DNA of 64,000 bases from Micromonospora sp. NBC_00421 (lineage in GTDB: Bacteria > Actinomycetota > Actinomycetes > Mycobacteriales > Micromonosporaceae), in NCBI RefSeq assembly GCF_036017915.1, contig NZ_CP107929.1:4778001-4842000 (forward strand), in the 5' to 3' direction. The position numbers and the translations under genes were made by a program. Of the stretch, positions 42,549 to 52,698 are shown one piece after another. The notes under the pieces were generated by a model. It was given only the letters and a program-made list of their open reading frames with translations, was not told where the DNA came from and ran no database searches. How positions within the stretch are numbered: position 1 is the first letter of the stretch; the number at the start of each line of letters is the position of its first letter.

Positions 42549-43163
42549 TCACTGGTCCGAGGCGTCGCCGTTCGCCGCCCGGACGCTCGACCACAGGGTG
42601 TCGTACCAGGGGTCGGGGGCCTTCGGGGGGCCCGACGGCCGGCCACCGGCGGCGTCCCTGGCCGCGCCGTCCACGTCGTTGAGCACGATCACCGGGGTCT
42701 CGCCCGGCGCCACCATGTAGAACCGTTCCCGCGCTTTGATCTTGATGTATTCGGGGTCCTGCCACTTCGCCGCCTGGGCCGACAGGTCGGCGATCTCCTC
42801 GCGCTGGGCGGCCTGGCTGGCCTCCATCCGCTCGATGTCGACCTGCTGGTCGAGATAGACCCGGACCGGATAGGTGTACGCCAGGGCGAGCGCGAGCAGC
42901 ACCGCGAACAGGACGGTGGCCCGGCCGGTGAACCGTCGGGGGTGGGGTGCGGTGAGCCGTCGGATGGTGCCACCGGCAGCCGTCCGGCGGGCCGCCGCCG
43001 GACGGCTCGCCGACCGTACCCCGTCGGCGCTGCGCGACCGGGCCGTGGTGGCCCGCGCCTCGGCGCGGACCCCACCGTCGCGCAGCGGTGTCCGGGCGCC
43101 ACCCGGCCGACCGGTCGGTCGGCGGGCCGGGCGTTGACCACCCGGCGTGCGGCGCTGCTGCAT
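42549..43163 (-). CDS. Septum formation initiator (FtsB/DivIC-like)
   Basis: A 204-residue single-pass division protein. A long basic Arg/Pro/Ala cytoplasmic region (1-78) precedes one transmembrane helix (ATVLFAVLLALALAYTYPV), then a coiled coil (VDIERMEASQAAQREEIADL) and the FtsB motif WQDPEYIKIKARERFYMV. It should join the FtsQ-FtsL complex at the septum. The ATG at 43163 has GGGGAGGGG at suitable spacing; the GTG 6 bp upstream is too close to it. It follows eno directly, as Rv1024 does. Confidence 0.9.
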   Translation of the reverse strand: MQQRRTPGGQRPARRPTGRPGGARTPLRDGGVRAEARATTARSRSADGVRSASRPAAARRTAAGGTIRRLTAPHPRRFTGRATVLFAVLLALALAYTYPVRVYLDQQVDIERMEASQAAQREEIADLSAQAAKWQDPEYIKIKARERFYMVAPGETPVIVLNDVDGAARDAAGGRPSGPPKAPDPWYDTLWSSVRAANGDASDQ

Positions 43164-43194
43164 CGTCACACCCCTCCCCCGAGGTACGCCTGGG

Positions 43195-45387
<2,193 letters not shown>

Positions 45388-45391
<4 letters not shown>

Positions 45392-46338
45392 CCGTCCCCC
45401 CGTCCGGACGTGCCACGCCCGCCACCGACGGTGCCGCCGACCCGTCGCCCGCGCCAGGCGACCTGGGCCTGGTGGTGGCCGGTGCCCGGCTGCTCACCAC
45501 CCCCGACGGCGGACTGCCCCGGGTCGGCGACCTGCCGGTGGAGACCGGGTGGGTGCCGCTGGGCACGCTCGACGGCGTACCGGCCTGGACCACGGAGACG
45601 GCCGACCCGGGCCGGGCCGCCAACCCGGGCCGGGCCGCCGGAGGCCGGGCGACGACCAGGGGCGGGGACAGCACCGGGGGCGGAGACACAGCCGGGGGCG
45701 GGGAGACGACAGGCGGCCGGTGGCCGGTCGGCCGGTGGCGGAGTTGGCGGGCGCTCGCCGCGGAGCTGCCCGAGCCGGTAGCCACGCTCGCCGGCCGGGC
45801 GGTGGCCGTGGTCACCTGGCGGCGTACCCACCGCTGGTGCGGGGCCTGCCGGGCGGCGCTCACCGACGTGCCGGGAGAAACCGCCCGGCGCTGCCCCGAC
45901 TGCGACCTGTACGTGCCGCTGCGGCTCTCCCCGGCGGTGCTCGCCGCGATCACCCGCCCCGGCCCGACCGGCGGCCCCACCGAGCTGCTGCTGGTCCGGC
46001 ACGCGTCCGGGCCGACCGAGCTGTGGGCGCTGGTCGCCGGCTTCGTCGAGGCAGGCGAGTCGCTGGAGACGGCGGTCCGCCGGGAGGTCACCGAGGAGGT
46101 CGGGCTGGACCTCGACACGGTCGACTACTTCGGCAGCCAACCCTGGGCGATCTCCGGGCCGGGGGTGCTGCTCGCCGGCTTCACCGCCACCGCCGCCGAC
46201 CCCACCGTCGAGCCGGTGGTGGACGGGCGGGAACTGGTCAGGGCCCGCTGGTTCCCGGTGGACGCCCTGCCTGCGGAGCTGCCGCCCGCGTACTCGATCT
46301 CCCGCTGGCTGATCGACGCGGTCGCCGGCCGGGCCTGA
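45388..46338 (+). CDS. nudC: NAD(+)/NADH pyrophosphatase (NUDIX, NudC-like)
   Basis: A 316-residue NUDIX hydrolase. The zinc ribbon has WCGACRAAL and RCPDCD (about residues 153-175), the NUDIX box is GFVEAGESLETAVRREVTEE with EVGL following (about 214), and the NudC-specific SQPW motif is FGSQPWAISG. NudC removes NAD caps from RNA or hydrolyses NADH. The N-terminal domain carries a low-complexity insert of two tandem DPGRAANPGRAA-type units, then Gly/Thr/Asp-rich repeats (45604-45720), absent from ordinary members as far as I know. The GTG start overlaps the lipoprotein stop. Confidence 0.9.
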
Positions 46339-46405
46339 CCCGGATGGCCCGGCGGCGCGCCTGGAACACGCGCGACCCGGCTTGCGACCGGCGAACCCGG
46401 ACGGT

Positions 46406-48025
46406 TCAGCTGCCGAGCAGGGTGCGCAGGTGGCGCGGGGGTGGGCAGTCGTGGGCGAGCATCGCGTCGTGCCAGTCCCGCAACGACACCCCGGCCGGGC
46501 GGGAGCCGGCGATGTCTGCCAACTCGGTGTAGCCGACGAAGTAGGTGGAGAGCTGGGTGGAGGTCAGCAGCGCCCGCCGCCACTTGCCGGCGGCCTCGCC
46601 CTCCTCCTGGAAACCGCGCCCGGTCATCAGTGCCAGCGCGTCCGCCTCGGTCATCCCGTCGCAGTGCACCAACTGGTCGAGCAACGCGTTGATGGTCATC
46701 CGTAGCTGCATCTTGAGCTGCTGCAACCGGACCGGCAGGCCGCCGAAGCCGAGGCCGGCCATCAGCTCCTCGGCGTAGACCGCCCAGCCCTCGATGAACA
46801 CCCCCGACTCGGTCAGCGCCCGGACCCGGGTGGGGCCGGCGTACCGGCGGGCGTGGGCGAGCTGGAGGAAGTGCCCCGGCATCGCCTCGTGCACCGTCAG
46901 GTTGCGGATCATGTGGTCGTTGTACTCCCGGTAGAACGACTCGACCCGGTGCGCCGGCCAGTCCGCCGGGGTGGGCGCGATGCAGTAGAAGGTGGGCAGG
47001 CCCGCCGTTTCCAGCGGGCCGGGCGGGTCGCAGTATGCCACCGCGACACCCCTGGCGAACTGCGGCATCTCCTGGATCACACATGGGTCCTCGACCAGGC
47101 TGACCAGGTCGTGCGCCCGGACGAAGTCGGCGGCCTCGTCGAGGGTGACCGAGGCGAGGTCCACGATGGAGTGGTCGTCGGGGTGCTCGGCGGCGAGCAG
47201 GTCCAGCGCGCGGCGTACCGTCTCGTCGTCGGCCGGGCCACCGACCAGCTCGACGGCCGCGACGCGGATCTCGGCGGTGACGCGGTCCAGGTTGTCCCAT
47301 GCCCGGCGCTGCACCTCGGCCGCGCCCAGCTCGGTGTCGAGGGTGTGCCAGAGCCGGGCCTCCCAGCGGCGGCGGCCCAGCCGGGGGTCACGCCCCGGCC
47401 CGGCGTCGGCGGCCAGCCCGGCGCGCAGCCAGCCGACGAACTCGTCAAGCTCGGCGATCGCCGCCGTCGCCGCCGGCCCCACCGTGTCGCGCAGCGCGGG
47501 AGCCTGGGCGAGCAGCACCGGCACCTCGTCACGGATCAGCGCGGCGGTGCCGGCGAACTGCCCGACCGCCGTCTCGGCATGGATCCGGGGCATATCCCGC
47601 AGCGTCGCCCGCGCGGTCGCCAACGCATCGGGTACGGCCGTCAACCGCCCGACCAGATGGGCCAACCGCTCCTCCACCGGGGCGTACGGGCGGGCGAGCA
47701 GGGCGTGCAGCAGGGGGCCGGGATTGTGCCGCAGCGGGTCCCACTCGTACGCCCGGATCTCGGTCGACTCGAACAACTCCCGGTCGACCAGGGCGCTGAG
47801 CAACGCGTGGTCGACCTGCTCGTCGATGTCGAGCGCATCCGCGTCGACCTCGGCGAGCGCGTCCGCGGCCTCCCGCAGCATCACCTGGTCGGCCTGCACC
47901 GCCTCGGCGGAGAGATCCGGCAACCGGTCGTCGTACCGGTGGTCACCGGCGGAGGTGGCGAGCCCGGGGCGGCTCTCCAGCAGGGCGTCGACGATCCGCT
48001 CGGCGAGGGGCACGAAGGAGGACAT
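46406..48025 (-). CDS. DUF885 family protein (putative M32-like metallopeptidase)
   Basis: A 539-residue protein. The zinc motif TVHEAMPGHFLQLAHA (HExxxGH, about residue 390) and FIEGWAVYAEELM (third ligand Glu) are those of DUF885 proteins, which are related to gluzincin carboxypeptidases. Length is as expected, there is no signal peptide, so it is cytoplasmic. The ATG at 48025 starts MSSFVPLAERIVDALL. It is convergent with nudC, 67 bp apart. Substrate unknown. Confidence 0.9.
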   Translation of the reverse strand: MSSFVPLAERIVDALLESRPGLATSAGDHRYDDRLPDLSAEAVQADQVMLREAADALAEVDADALDIDEQVDHALLSALVDRELFESTEIRAYEWDPLRHNPGPLLHALLARPYAPVEERLAHLVGRLTAVPDALATARATLRDMPRIHAETAVGQFAGTAALIRDEVPVLLAQAPALRDTVGPAATAAIAELDEFVGWLRAGLAADAGPGRDPRLGRRRWEARLWHTLDTELGAAEVQRRAWDNLDRVTAEIRVAAVELVGGPADDETVRRALDLLAAEHPDDHSIVDLASVTLDEAADFVRAHDLVSLVEDPCVIQEMPQFARGVAVAYCDPPGPLETAGLPTFYCIAPTPADWPAHRVESFYREYNDHMIRNLTVHEAMPGHFLQLAHARRYAGPTRVRALTESGVFIEGWAVYAEELMAGLGFGGLPVRLQQLKMQLRMTINALLDQLVHCDGMTEADALALMTGRGFQEEGEAAGKWRRALLTSTQLSTYFVGYTELADIAGSRPAGVSLRDWHDAMLAHDCPPPRHLRTLLGS

Positions 48026-48098
48026 CCGCTGACCCTACCCACCCCCGGGGTAGCCCGGAGCGGGCCAACGACGATCAGGCTGGCCCGCTCGTCGCGTT

Positions 48099-48869
48099 CT
48101 ACGCCCGGTGGGCCGCCCATTCGTCGGTCCAGGCCGCGAGATCGTGCACCCAGCGATCGGTGCCCTGGCGTGACTTGGCAGCCCACTTCGAGGCGTTTCT
48201 CGATGCGAAGTCGTCCAGGACCTCGCGGTCGGCGCCGGCCCAGGCGGGAAACTGGGCCAGCCAGTCCTCCGCCTGGGCCGGGGTGTGGCCGTTGCCGATC
48301 AGCCACGGGACGAGCAACGCCAGCTCGACCCACGGTGCCGCCTTGGTCGCGTACGCCCAATCGACGATCCGAAGTCCGTCCGACGTCAGGATCAGATTGG
48401 CCGCGTTGAGGTCGGAGTGCACGAGTGAGTCGCCGTCCATCGCCGGATGCGCGAAGCCGAGCCGCCCCTGCGGAGTGAACAGCGGCACGCCCGGGGCTGG
48501 GGCCTCCTGAAGCTCCTTCAGCGTCAAGGCGAACGCATCGAGATCACGGCTACCGGGCGACAGGTCGGGGTGGGGACCGTCAAGGCGCTCGGCCCCCACC
48601 ACCAACCAGCCGTCGGACTCGAAGTCCCACAGGATCGTGGGCGGATGACTACCGATGACCTTGGTTACCGCCAGTTCATAGCGCAGTGACCGAACGCCCA
48701 GGCCCGAAGAGGCGGCCTTGACGAAGACCGTGCCGGTTGAGCCGATGACGGTCGACGCGATCTCCGCGTGGTCACCACTCGGAGCCGGGTACGCGCCGAT
48801 GATGCCGCCGACTCGTTCGGCAACTGCCGCCCTCACGGCATCGGGCAGGGCGATCCACTCACTGCGCAT
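48099..48869 (-). CDS. Aminoglycoside phosphotransferase-like kinase
   Basis: A 256-residue protein-kinase-fold phosphotransferase. The ATP lysine lies in VFVKAASS, the catalytic loop is LVHSDLNAANLIL (about residue 150; the common HGD is HSD), and the metal site is IVDWAYATKAAPW. Members phosphorylate antibiotics, sugars or other small molecules; the substrate cannot be told. The ATG at 48869 follows GAGAGG at 5 nt. The downstream-of-promoter neighbour at 48885 is 15 bp away, so they form one operon. No other resistance genes accompany it. Confidence 0.85.
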   Translation of the reverse strand: MRSEWIALPDAVRAAVAERVGGIIGAYPAPSGDHAEIASTVIGSTGTVFVKAASSGLGVRSLRYELAVTKVIGSHPPTILWDFESDGWLVVGAERLDGPHPDLSPGSRDLDAFALTLKELQEAPAPGVPLFTPQGRLGFAHPAMDGDSLVHSDLNAANLILTSDGLRIVDWAYATKAAPWVELALLVPWLIGNGHTPAQAEDWLAQFPAWAGADREVLDDFASRNASKWAAKSRQGTDRWVHDLAAWTDEWAAHRA

Positions 48870-48884
48870 GTCCACCTCTCGTTG

Positions 48885-49379
48885 TTACCTGCCGCTGAAG
48901 TCCGGCTCCCCGGGCGGGCAGCACGATTCCGCCTCACCGTGCCAGAACTCCATGTCGACCCGGTACCCGGTGGCGTGCAGCGCCGCGAGCGTGAACGTGA
49001 CAGCCGTGCCGTCCATCATCCCCTCGGTCAGGATGGGGATGTGGTGGACGAAACCCCCGGCGATCTGCTCGCAGGCGGCGGCGTAGGGCACGGTGTGCTG
49101 CAACACGGAATGCCACACCGCGTCGACCGGAAGGGTCGGCACGACACGGCCGACCGACCCGTCCGGCAGCGACATCCCGAAGTCCGGGTTGCCGACGTTG
49201 TCTGCGTGCGCCTTGAGGAACACGCAGAACTGTTCGACGGCCCGCTCCGCGTAGGCGCGGGTGACGTGCCGGTCGGCGGCGAAGTAGTCGACCAGCTTGC
49301 CGAAGACCTCCGACGTGACGAGGGTTCGGGGATCGAGCGCGGTCGTGTTCGTGGTCGGTTCACTGGCAGTGACAGTCAT
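48885..49379 (-). CDS. Hypothetical protein with WH...C...HH pattern
   Basis: A 164-residue soluble protein. Its central segment VDAVWHSVLQHTVPYAAACE followed by GGFVHHIP resembles the glycine-rich-domain-protein pattern (D-x-x-WH ... C ... HH-P), probably a metal-binding fold. The final EAESCCPPGEP contains a Cys pair. The ATG at 49379 has AAGGAG at 6 nt. Co-directional with the APH-like gene. Function unknown. Confidence 0.75.
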   Translation of the reverse strand: MTVTASEPTTNTTALDPRTLVTSEVFGKLVDYFAADRHVTRAYAERAVEQFCVFLKAHADNVGNPDFGMSLPDGSVGRVVPTLPVDAVWHSVLQHTVPYAAACEQIAGGFVHHIPILTEGMMDGTAVTFTLAALHATGYRVDMEFWHGEAESCCPPGEPDFSGR

Positions 49380-49530
49380 GACTTCTCCTTGCACCTGTGC
49401 AGTCAGCGGTGCTGGTTCGCACCATGTACGGGCCGGTGCCCGCGTGTCTGTCCATCGGTGAAGCGATCATGAAGTGCGGGTGACTCGCGGCGAGGTTGAT
49501 GCGGAGGTCCCCGCACCCTCGGCATGGCCC

Positions 49531-49785
49531 TCATCCTCGGGCTCGCGCCCAGGCGAGGAAGCGGTCTGCCATGTCCGCGCGCCGGTCGGGGTTGAGCTGG
49601 GTGAGCTGACTCGTCGCCTCCTGCATCAGGGTGCCGAGGTAGACAAGCAGGGCGGTCCGGTTCTCCCGATACTCGGTGAGCAACGCGAGCTTGGCCGGCT
49701 GGCAGGGCCACTCCCTGCCGCAGTTGCGGCAACGCCACAGCGGGCGCATGGCGACGTGCGGGACGGGCGGGCGGACCACCGCCAT
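49531..49785 (-). CDS. Small zinc-ribbon-like protein
   Basis: An 84-residue protein with a single treble-clef-like Cys cluster LWRCRNCGREWPCQPAK (about residues 16-32) and a helical remainder ending FLAWARARG. Similar small proteins accompany Scr1/DUF397 clusters in actinobacteria, as far as I recall. The ATG at 49785 shares one base with the stop of the frameshifted gene upstream (TGATG), showing original translational coupling. Function unknown. Confidence 0.7.
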   Translation of the reverse strand: MAVVRPPVPHVAMRPLWRCRNCGREWPCQPAKLALLTEYRENRTALLVYLGTLMQEATSQLTQLNPDRRADMADRFLAWARARG

Positions 49786-50074
49786 CACCGCACCGTCGCG
49801 GCGCTGGCACGCGCCTCGTCGTTGGTCAGGTCCAGGAACCACAGGAACCGCTTGACGATCCCGTACGGCTCCGGCCCCTCCGCATCGGTCCTGACGGTCA
49901 CCAACGGCCCCCGTTCGCGCGCCACTCCCCAGCCAAGGTCATCAGGGGTTGCTCGGAGGTCCGCACCGAGGGAACCAACATGGTGGGCTGGTAAGCCCAG
50001 GGTGGGCGGACCGACCCGATCGCCCGGCAGGGCGGAGTCTTCCTGGCCATCCACCGCCTGATCGTGCGGATCAT
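49785..50074 (-). pseudogene. Probable frameshifted small gene, contains a TTA codon
   Basis: The ATG at 50074 has a strong site GGGAGG (complement 50081-50086) and starts MIRTIRRWMARKTPPCRAIG. The well-biased coding continuation (HHVGSLGADLRATPDDLGWG through KRFLWFLDLTNDEARASA) is in another frame that ends at 49785 by TGATG overlap with the next gene. Joining them needs one frameshift around 50000-50035. That frame also has a TTA at 49992-49994. It may be a decayed gene, a programmed shift or a sequencing error. Alternatively it starts at an in-frame GTG near 50055. Confidence 0.5.
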
Positions 50075-50098
50075 CTCGACCTCCCTTGGAATTGGAAG

Positions 50099-50134
50099 GG
50101 GGCCGCTCCCCTCCCCCTGGACGGGAGCGGCCCC
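50099..50134. terminator. 12-bp perfect hairpin in a divergent spacer
   Basis: GGGGCCGCTCCC (50099-50110) pairs with 50123-50134 around a 12-nt loop. It lies between the minus-strand start at 50074 and the regulator start at 50281. The arm AGCGGCCCC recurs in the hairpin after DUF397 (51272), so both may derive from one repeat family. Confidence 0.6.
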
Positions 50135-50280
50135 ACCGCGAAGCCGGCCCCAACGCTGTCCTGTCGGAGCTGACCCGCCTGAATGACAGTCTGGTGAGGA
50201 CACCACTACGCTCGGAAGCCACACACGCTGCACCGGCCCAGGTGTGCAGCTCGGCCACCTTCACGTGCAGGAGTGTGCAG

Positions 50281-51081
50281 ATGGAAAGCCCGCCCATGCT
50301 GGAGTTGTTCGCCGGTGAGCTGCGCCGCCTGCGAGTCAAGGCCGGACTGTCTCAAGAGGCGCTGGGCGAGCAGATCAACTACTCGGCCTCACTGGTCGCC
50401 GCCGTCGAGCAGTGCCGCCGGCCACCGCGCGAGGAGTTCGCCGAGCGCTGCGACGAAGCCCTCCAGGCGGACGGCCTGCTCAGTCGGATCCGGGACGCCC
50501 TGATCAAGGAAAGCCTGATGCCGTGGTTCCGCGAGTGGGTCACGATCGAGCAGGAGGCGACCGCGCTGTGCTCGTTCCAGCCGCTGGTGCTGCCCGGCCT
50601 GCTCCAGACCGAGGCGTACGCGCGGGCCCTGCACGAGGGGGCGAGTCACCTGGTCGGGGATGCCATGGAGCAGCAGGTCGTCGCCCGACTGGCCCGGCAG
50701 GAGATCCTTCATCGGGACAGCCCGCCCCTGTTCGTGGCGGTGCTCGACTACACCGCCCTGGAGCGCCCGATCGGTGGCCAGAAGGTGATGCGCGAGCAGT
50801 TGCTCCACCTCCAGGAAGTGGCGCAGCAGCCGAGAGTCCACCTTCACCTGATTCCGAAGGGCACGGGGGCGTATCACGGGCTGAACGGCGCCTTCGTCAT
50901 CGCCACCCCCGCAGAGGGTGACGACATCGCTTACCTGGACAACCAACTACAGGGAACCATCGTCGAGCGGGCAGCATACGTACACTCTCTGCGGCAGACC
51001 TGGGAGTCTGTGCGAGCAGAGGCAATGCCCAAAGGGGCCACCCTCAAGTTGATCTCGGAGGAAGCAGAGTCATGGACCTGA
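50281..51081 (+). CDS. Scr1-family helix-turn-helix regulator (DUF5753)
   Basis: A 266-residue regulator. The N-terminal XRE-type HTH is LRRLRVKAGLSQEALGEQIN (about residues 12-32). The C-terminal DUF5753 domain (PWFREWVTIEQEAT through YVHSLRQTWESVRAEAM) is the sensor-like half. Such proteins are paired with small DUF397 proteins in actinomycetes, often in several copies, and some affect development or secondary metabolism; no ligand is known. The ATG at 50281 has GCAGGAG upstream. Its last 10 bp overlap the DUF397 gene. Confidence 0.92.
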   Translation: MESPPMLELFAGELRRLRVKAGLSQEALGEQINYSASLVAAVEQCRRPPREEFAERCDEALQADGLLSRIRDALIKESLMPWFREWVTIEQEATALCSFQPLVLPGLLQTEAYARALHEGASHLVGDAMEQQVVARLARQEILHRDSPPLFVAVLDYTALERPIGGQKVMREQLLHLQEVAQQPRVHLHLIPKGTGAYHGLNGAFVIATPAEGDDIAYLDNQLQGTIVERAAYVHSLRQTWESVRAEAMPKGATLKLISEEAESWT

Positions 51082-51260
51082 CCGGCGCGATCTGGCACAA
51101 GAGCACGCGGAGCAGCGGCAACTCCGGTGACTGCATCGAGGTGGCGGACAACCTTCCCGGCATCGTGGCCGTCCGCGACAGCAAGGACCCTTCCGGCCCG
51201 GCCCTGGCCTTCGAGCCGGCTACCTGGCAGGCGTTCATCGGCTTCGCCAAGCAGTCCTGA
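51072..51260 (+). CDS. DUF397 protein, copy 1
   Basis: A 62-residue protein: WHKSTRSSGNSGDCIEVAD, then GIVAVRDSKDPSGPALAF and AFIGFAKQS, the complete DUF397 pattern. The ATG at 51072 overlaps the regulator's end by 10 bp, so the two are co-translated. DUF397 proteins are thought to antagonise or modulate their partner regulator, in a toxin-antitoxin-like arrangement. A strong hairpin follows. Confidence 0.93.
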   Translation: MDLTGAIWHKSTRSSGNSGDCIEVADNLPGIVAVRDSKDPSGPALAFEPATWQAFIGFAKQS

Positions 51261-51271
51261 CACCACGTACG

Positions 51272-51314
51272 AGCGGCCCCCTCAGCCCCATGACACCGCG
51301 CTGAGGGGGCCGCT
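51272..51314 (+). terminator. 15-bp perfect hairpin terminator after DUF397 copy 1
   Basis: AGCGGCCCCCTCAGC (51272-51286) pairs exactly with 51300-51314 across a 13-nt loop, 11 bp after the stop codon. The left arm alone reappears after DUF397 copy 2 (near 51707), without its partner. Confidence 0.85.
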
Positions 51315-51344
51315 TCGTGTGCGCGTCAAGCCCCGGGTCTGGTG

Positions 51345-51511
51345 GAGGGCGACGACATCGCTTACCTGGACAACCAGCTACACGGAACGCTCGTCGAGCG
51401 GGCAGCAGACGTACACTCTCTGCGGCAGACCTGGGAGTCTGGGCGAGCAACGGCTATGCCCGAAGGGCCACCGTCACGTTGATCCCGGAGGCAGCAGAGA
51501 CATGGACCTGA
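51345..51511 (+). pseudogene. Truncated duplicate of the Scr1-type regulator 3' end
   Basis: The stretch reads GDDIAYLDNQLHGTLVERAA and on to SLRQTWESGRATAMPEG, closely matching the last quarter of the regulator at 50281 (starting at 50914 there). One G is missing relative to the parent (CCCGAAGGGCC against CCCAAAGGGGCC), shifting the frame to a premature TGA at 51480. About 210 N-terminal residues including the HTH are absent. It is the left part of a 375-bp tandem duplication that also created DUF397 copy 2. Confidence 0.85.
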
Positions 51512-51690
51512 CCGGCGCGATCTGGCACAAGAGCACCCGCAGCGGCACCGGTGGTGGCGACTGCGTGGAGGTGGCCGACAACCTTGCCGGCATCGTGGCC
51601 GTCCGCGACAGCAAGGACCCTTCCGGCCCGGCCCTGGCCTTCGAGCCTGCGGCCTGGAAGGCGTTCGTCGGCTTCGCCAAGCAGTCCTGA
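51502..51690 (+). CDS. DUF397 protein, copy 2
   Basis: A 62-residue paralogue of copy 1, differing at about 11 positions (for example SGTGGGDCVEV for SSGNSGDCIEV and KAFVGFAKQS at the end). The frame is intact and the ribosome site GGAGG lies upstream of the ATG, but the regulator before it is only a fragment, so this copy has lost its translational partner and promoter context. It may be expressed by read-through past the hairpin at 51272 or be silent. It ends 22 bp from the convergent mazG stop. Confidence 0.88.
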   Translation: MDLTGAIWHKSTRSGTGGGDCVEVADNLAGIVAVRDSKDPSGPALAFEPAAWKAFVGFAKQS

Positions 51691-51712
51691 CACAACCCGT
51701 ACGAGCGGCCCC

Positions 51713-52696
51713 TCAGCCATCGCGCGGAGGGGGTTCGGCGGTGCGCAGGGCGGTGGCGTGGGTCAGGGTGGCGTGGCGGAGCGCGGCCTCCGGGTCCAGG
51801 CCGGCCCGGCGGGCCTCGGCCACCATGGCGAGCATCGTGGCACCGAGGCGCGACTCCGGGTCGGGCTCGGCGTCGGGGGACGGCAGGGGGACGGTCAGCC
51901 CGGCCCGGCCGGCCCGGTCGAGGATCTTGGCGGCCAGGGACAGGGCGGGCTGGCTCAGCGCGATGCCGTCGAGGACCGACGCGCGGGCCTTCTCGGCCTG
52001 CTTGATCCGCTCCCAGTTCGCCTCGATCTCCGCCAGGGAACCCGCCTCGGCACCGGCGAAGACGTGCGGGTTGCGGCGGACCATCTTGTCGACCAGGGTG
52101 CCGGCCACGTCGTCGACGTTCCACCGCTCACCCTCGGGCAGGTCCTCCGCCAGGCGGGCGTGCAACAACACCTGGAGCAGCACGTCGCCCAACTCCTCGC
52201 GGAGCGCGTCGGTGTCGCCGTCGCTTATCGCGTCGTACGCCTCGTAGCACTCCTCGATCAGGAAACCGGCGAGGCTACGGTGGGTCTGCGCCCGCTTCCA
52301 CGGGTCACCGCCCGGTGAGGCGAGCCGGTCCATCACCTCGACCGCGTCGAGCAACCGGGCCCCGGGCGGATCCCACGAGCCGTACATCAGCTCCAGCTCG
52401 GCCAGCCCCGGCTGTCGGGCCAGCCGCAGGCCCAGCTCCCGGGCCAGGGTCTCGTCACCGGCCGGACCGGCCAGCCAGACCGCCGTACCGTGGGCCGCCG
52501 CCGCGTCGAGCAGCGCGTCGGTGGCCCCGGCGGACACGACGGTGACCTCGACGCCCGCCGCGCGTACCGCCATGACCTGTGCACTCTCCGCGCCGGTGAG
52601 CACCGGTGCGCTACGGAGCACGTCCCAGGCGGCGACGGTCAGCAGACCGGCCGGCAACCGGGGCGAGCTGACCAGCAGGACGATCCGGTCGGACAT
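51713..52696 (-). CDS. mazG: MazG-family nucleoside triphosphate pyrophosphohydrolase
   Basis: A 327-residue house-cleaning enzyme that hydrolyses abnormal (d)NTPs to monophosphates. The metal-binding pattern is LIEECYEAYDAI (EExxE-like) and LREELGDVLLQVLLHARLA (about residues 145-180). The N-terminal 110 residues are a methylase-like or unknown domain seen in actinobacterial MazG (compare Rv1021). The ATG at 52696 is 2 bp from the stop of the lipoprotein gene upstream, so the two are in one operon. In M. tuberculosis mazG lies between mfd and eno; here the same order holds with extra genes in between. Confidence 0.93.
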   Translation of the reverse strand: MSDRIVLLVSSPRLPAGLLTVAAWDVLRSAPVLTGAESAQVMAVRAAGVEVTVVSAGATDALLDAAAAHGTAVWLAGPAGDETLARELGLRLARQPGLAELELMYGSWDPPGARLLDAVEVMDRLASPGGDPWKRAQTHRSLAGFLIEECYEAYDAISDGDTDALREELGDVLLQVLLHARLAEDLPEGERWNVDDVAGTLVDKMVRRNPHVFAGAEAGSLAEIEANWERIKQAEKARASVLDGIALSQPALSLAAKILDRAGRAGLTVPLPSPDAEPDPESRLGATMLAMVAEARRAGLDPEAALRHATLTHATALRTAEPPPRDG

Positions 52697-52698
52697 GC

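Noticed and set aside
48099..48869. Aminoglycoside resistance gene in the clinical sense
   Set aside because: The phosphotransferase fold is broad, the catalytic motif is HSD rather than HGD, and no resistance context is present; substrate left open.
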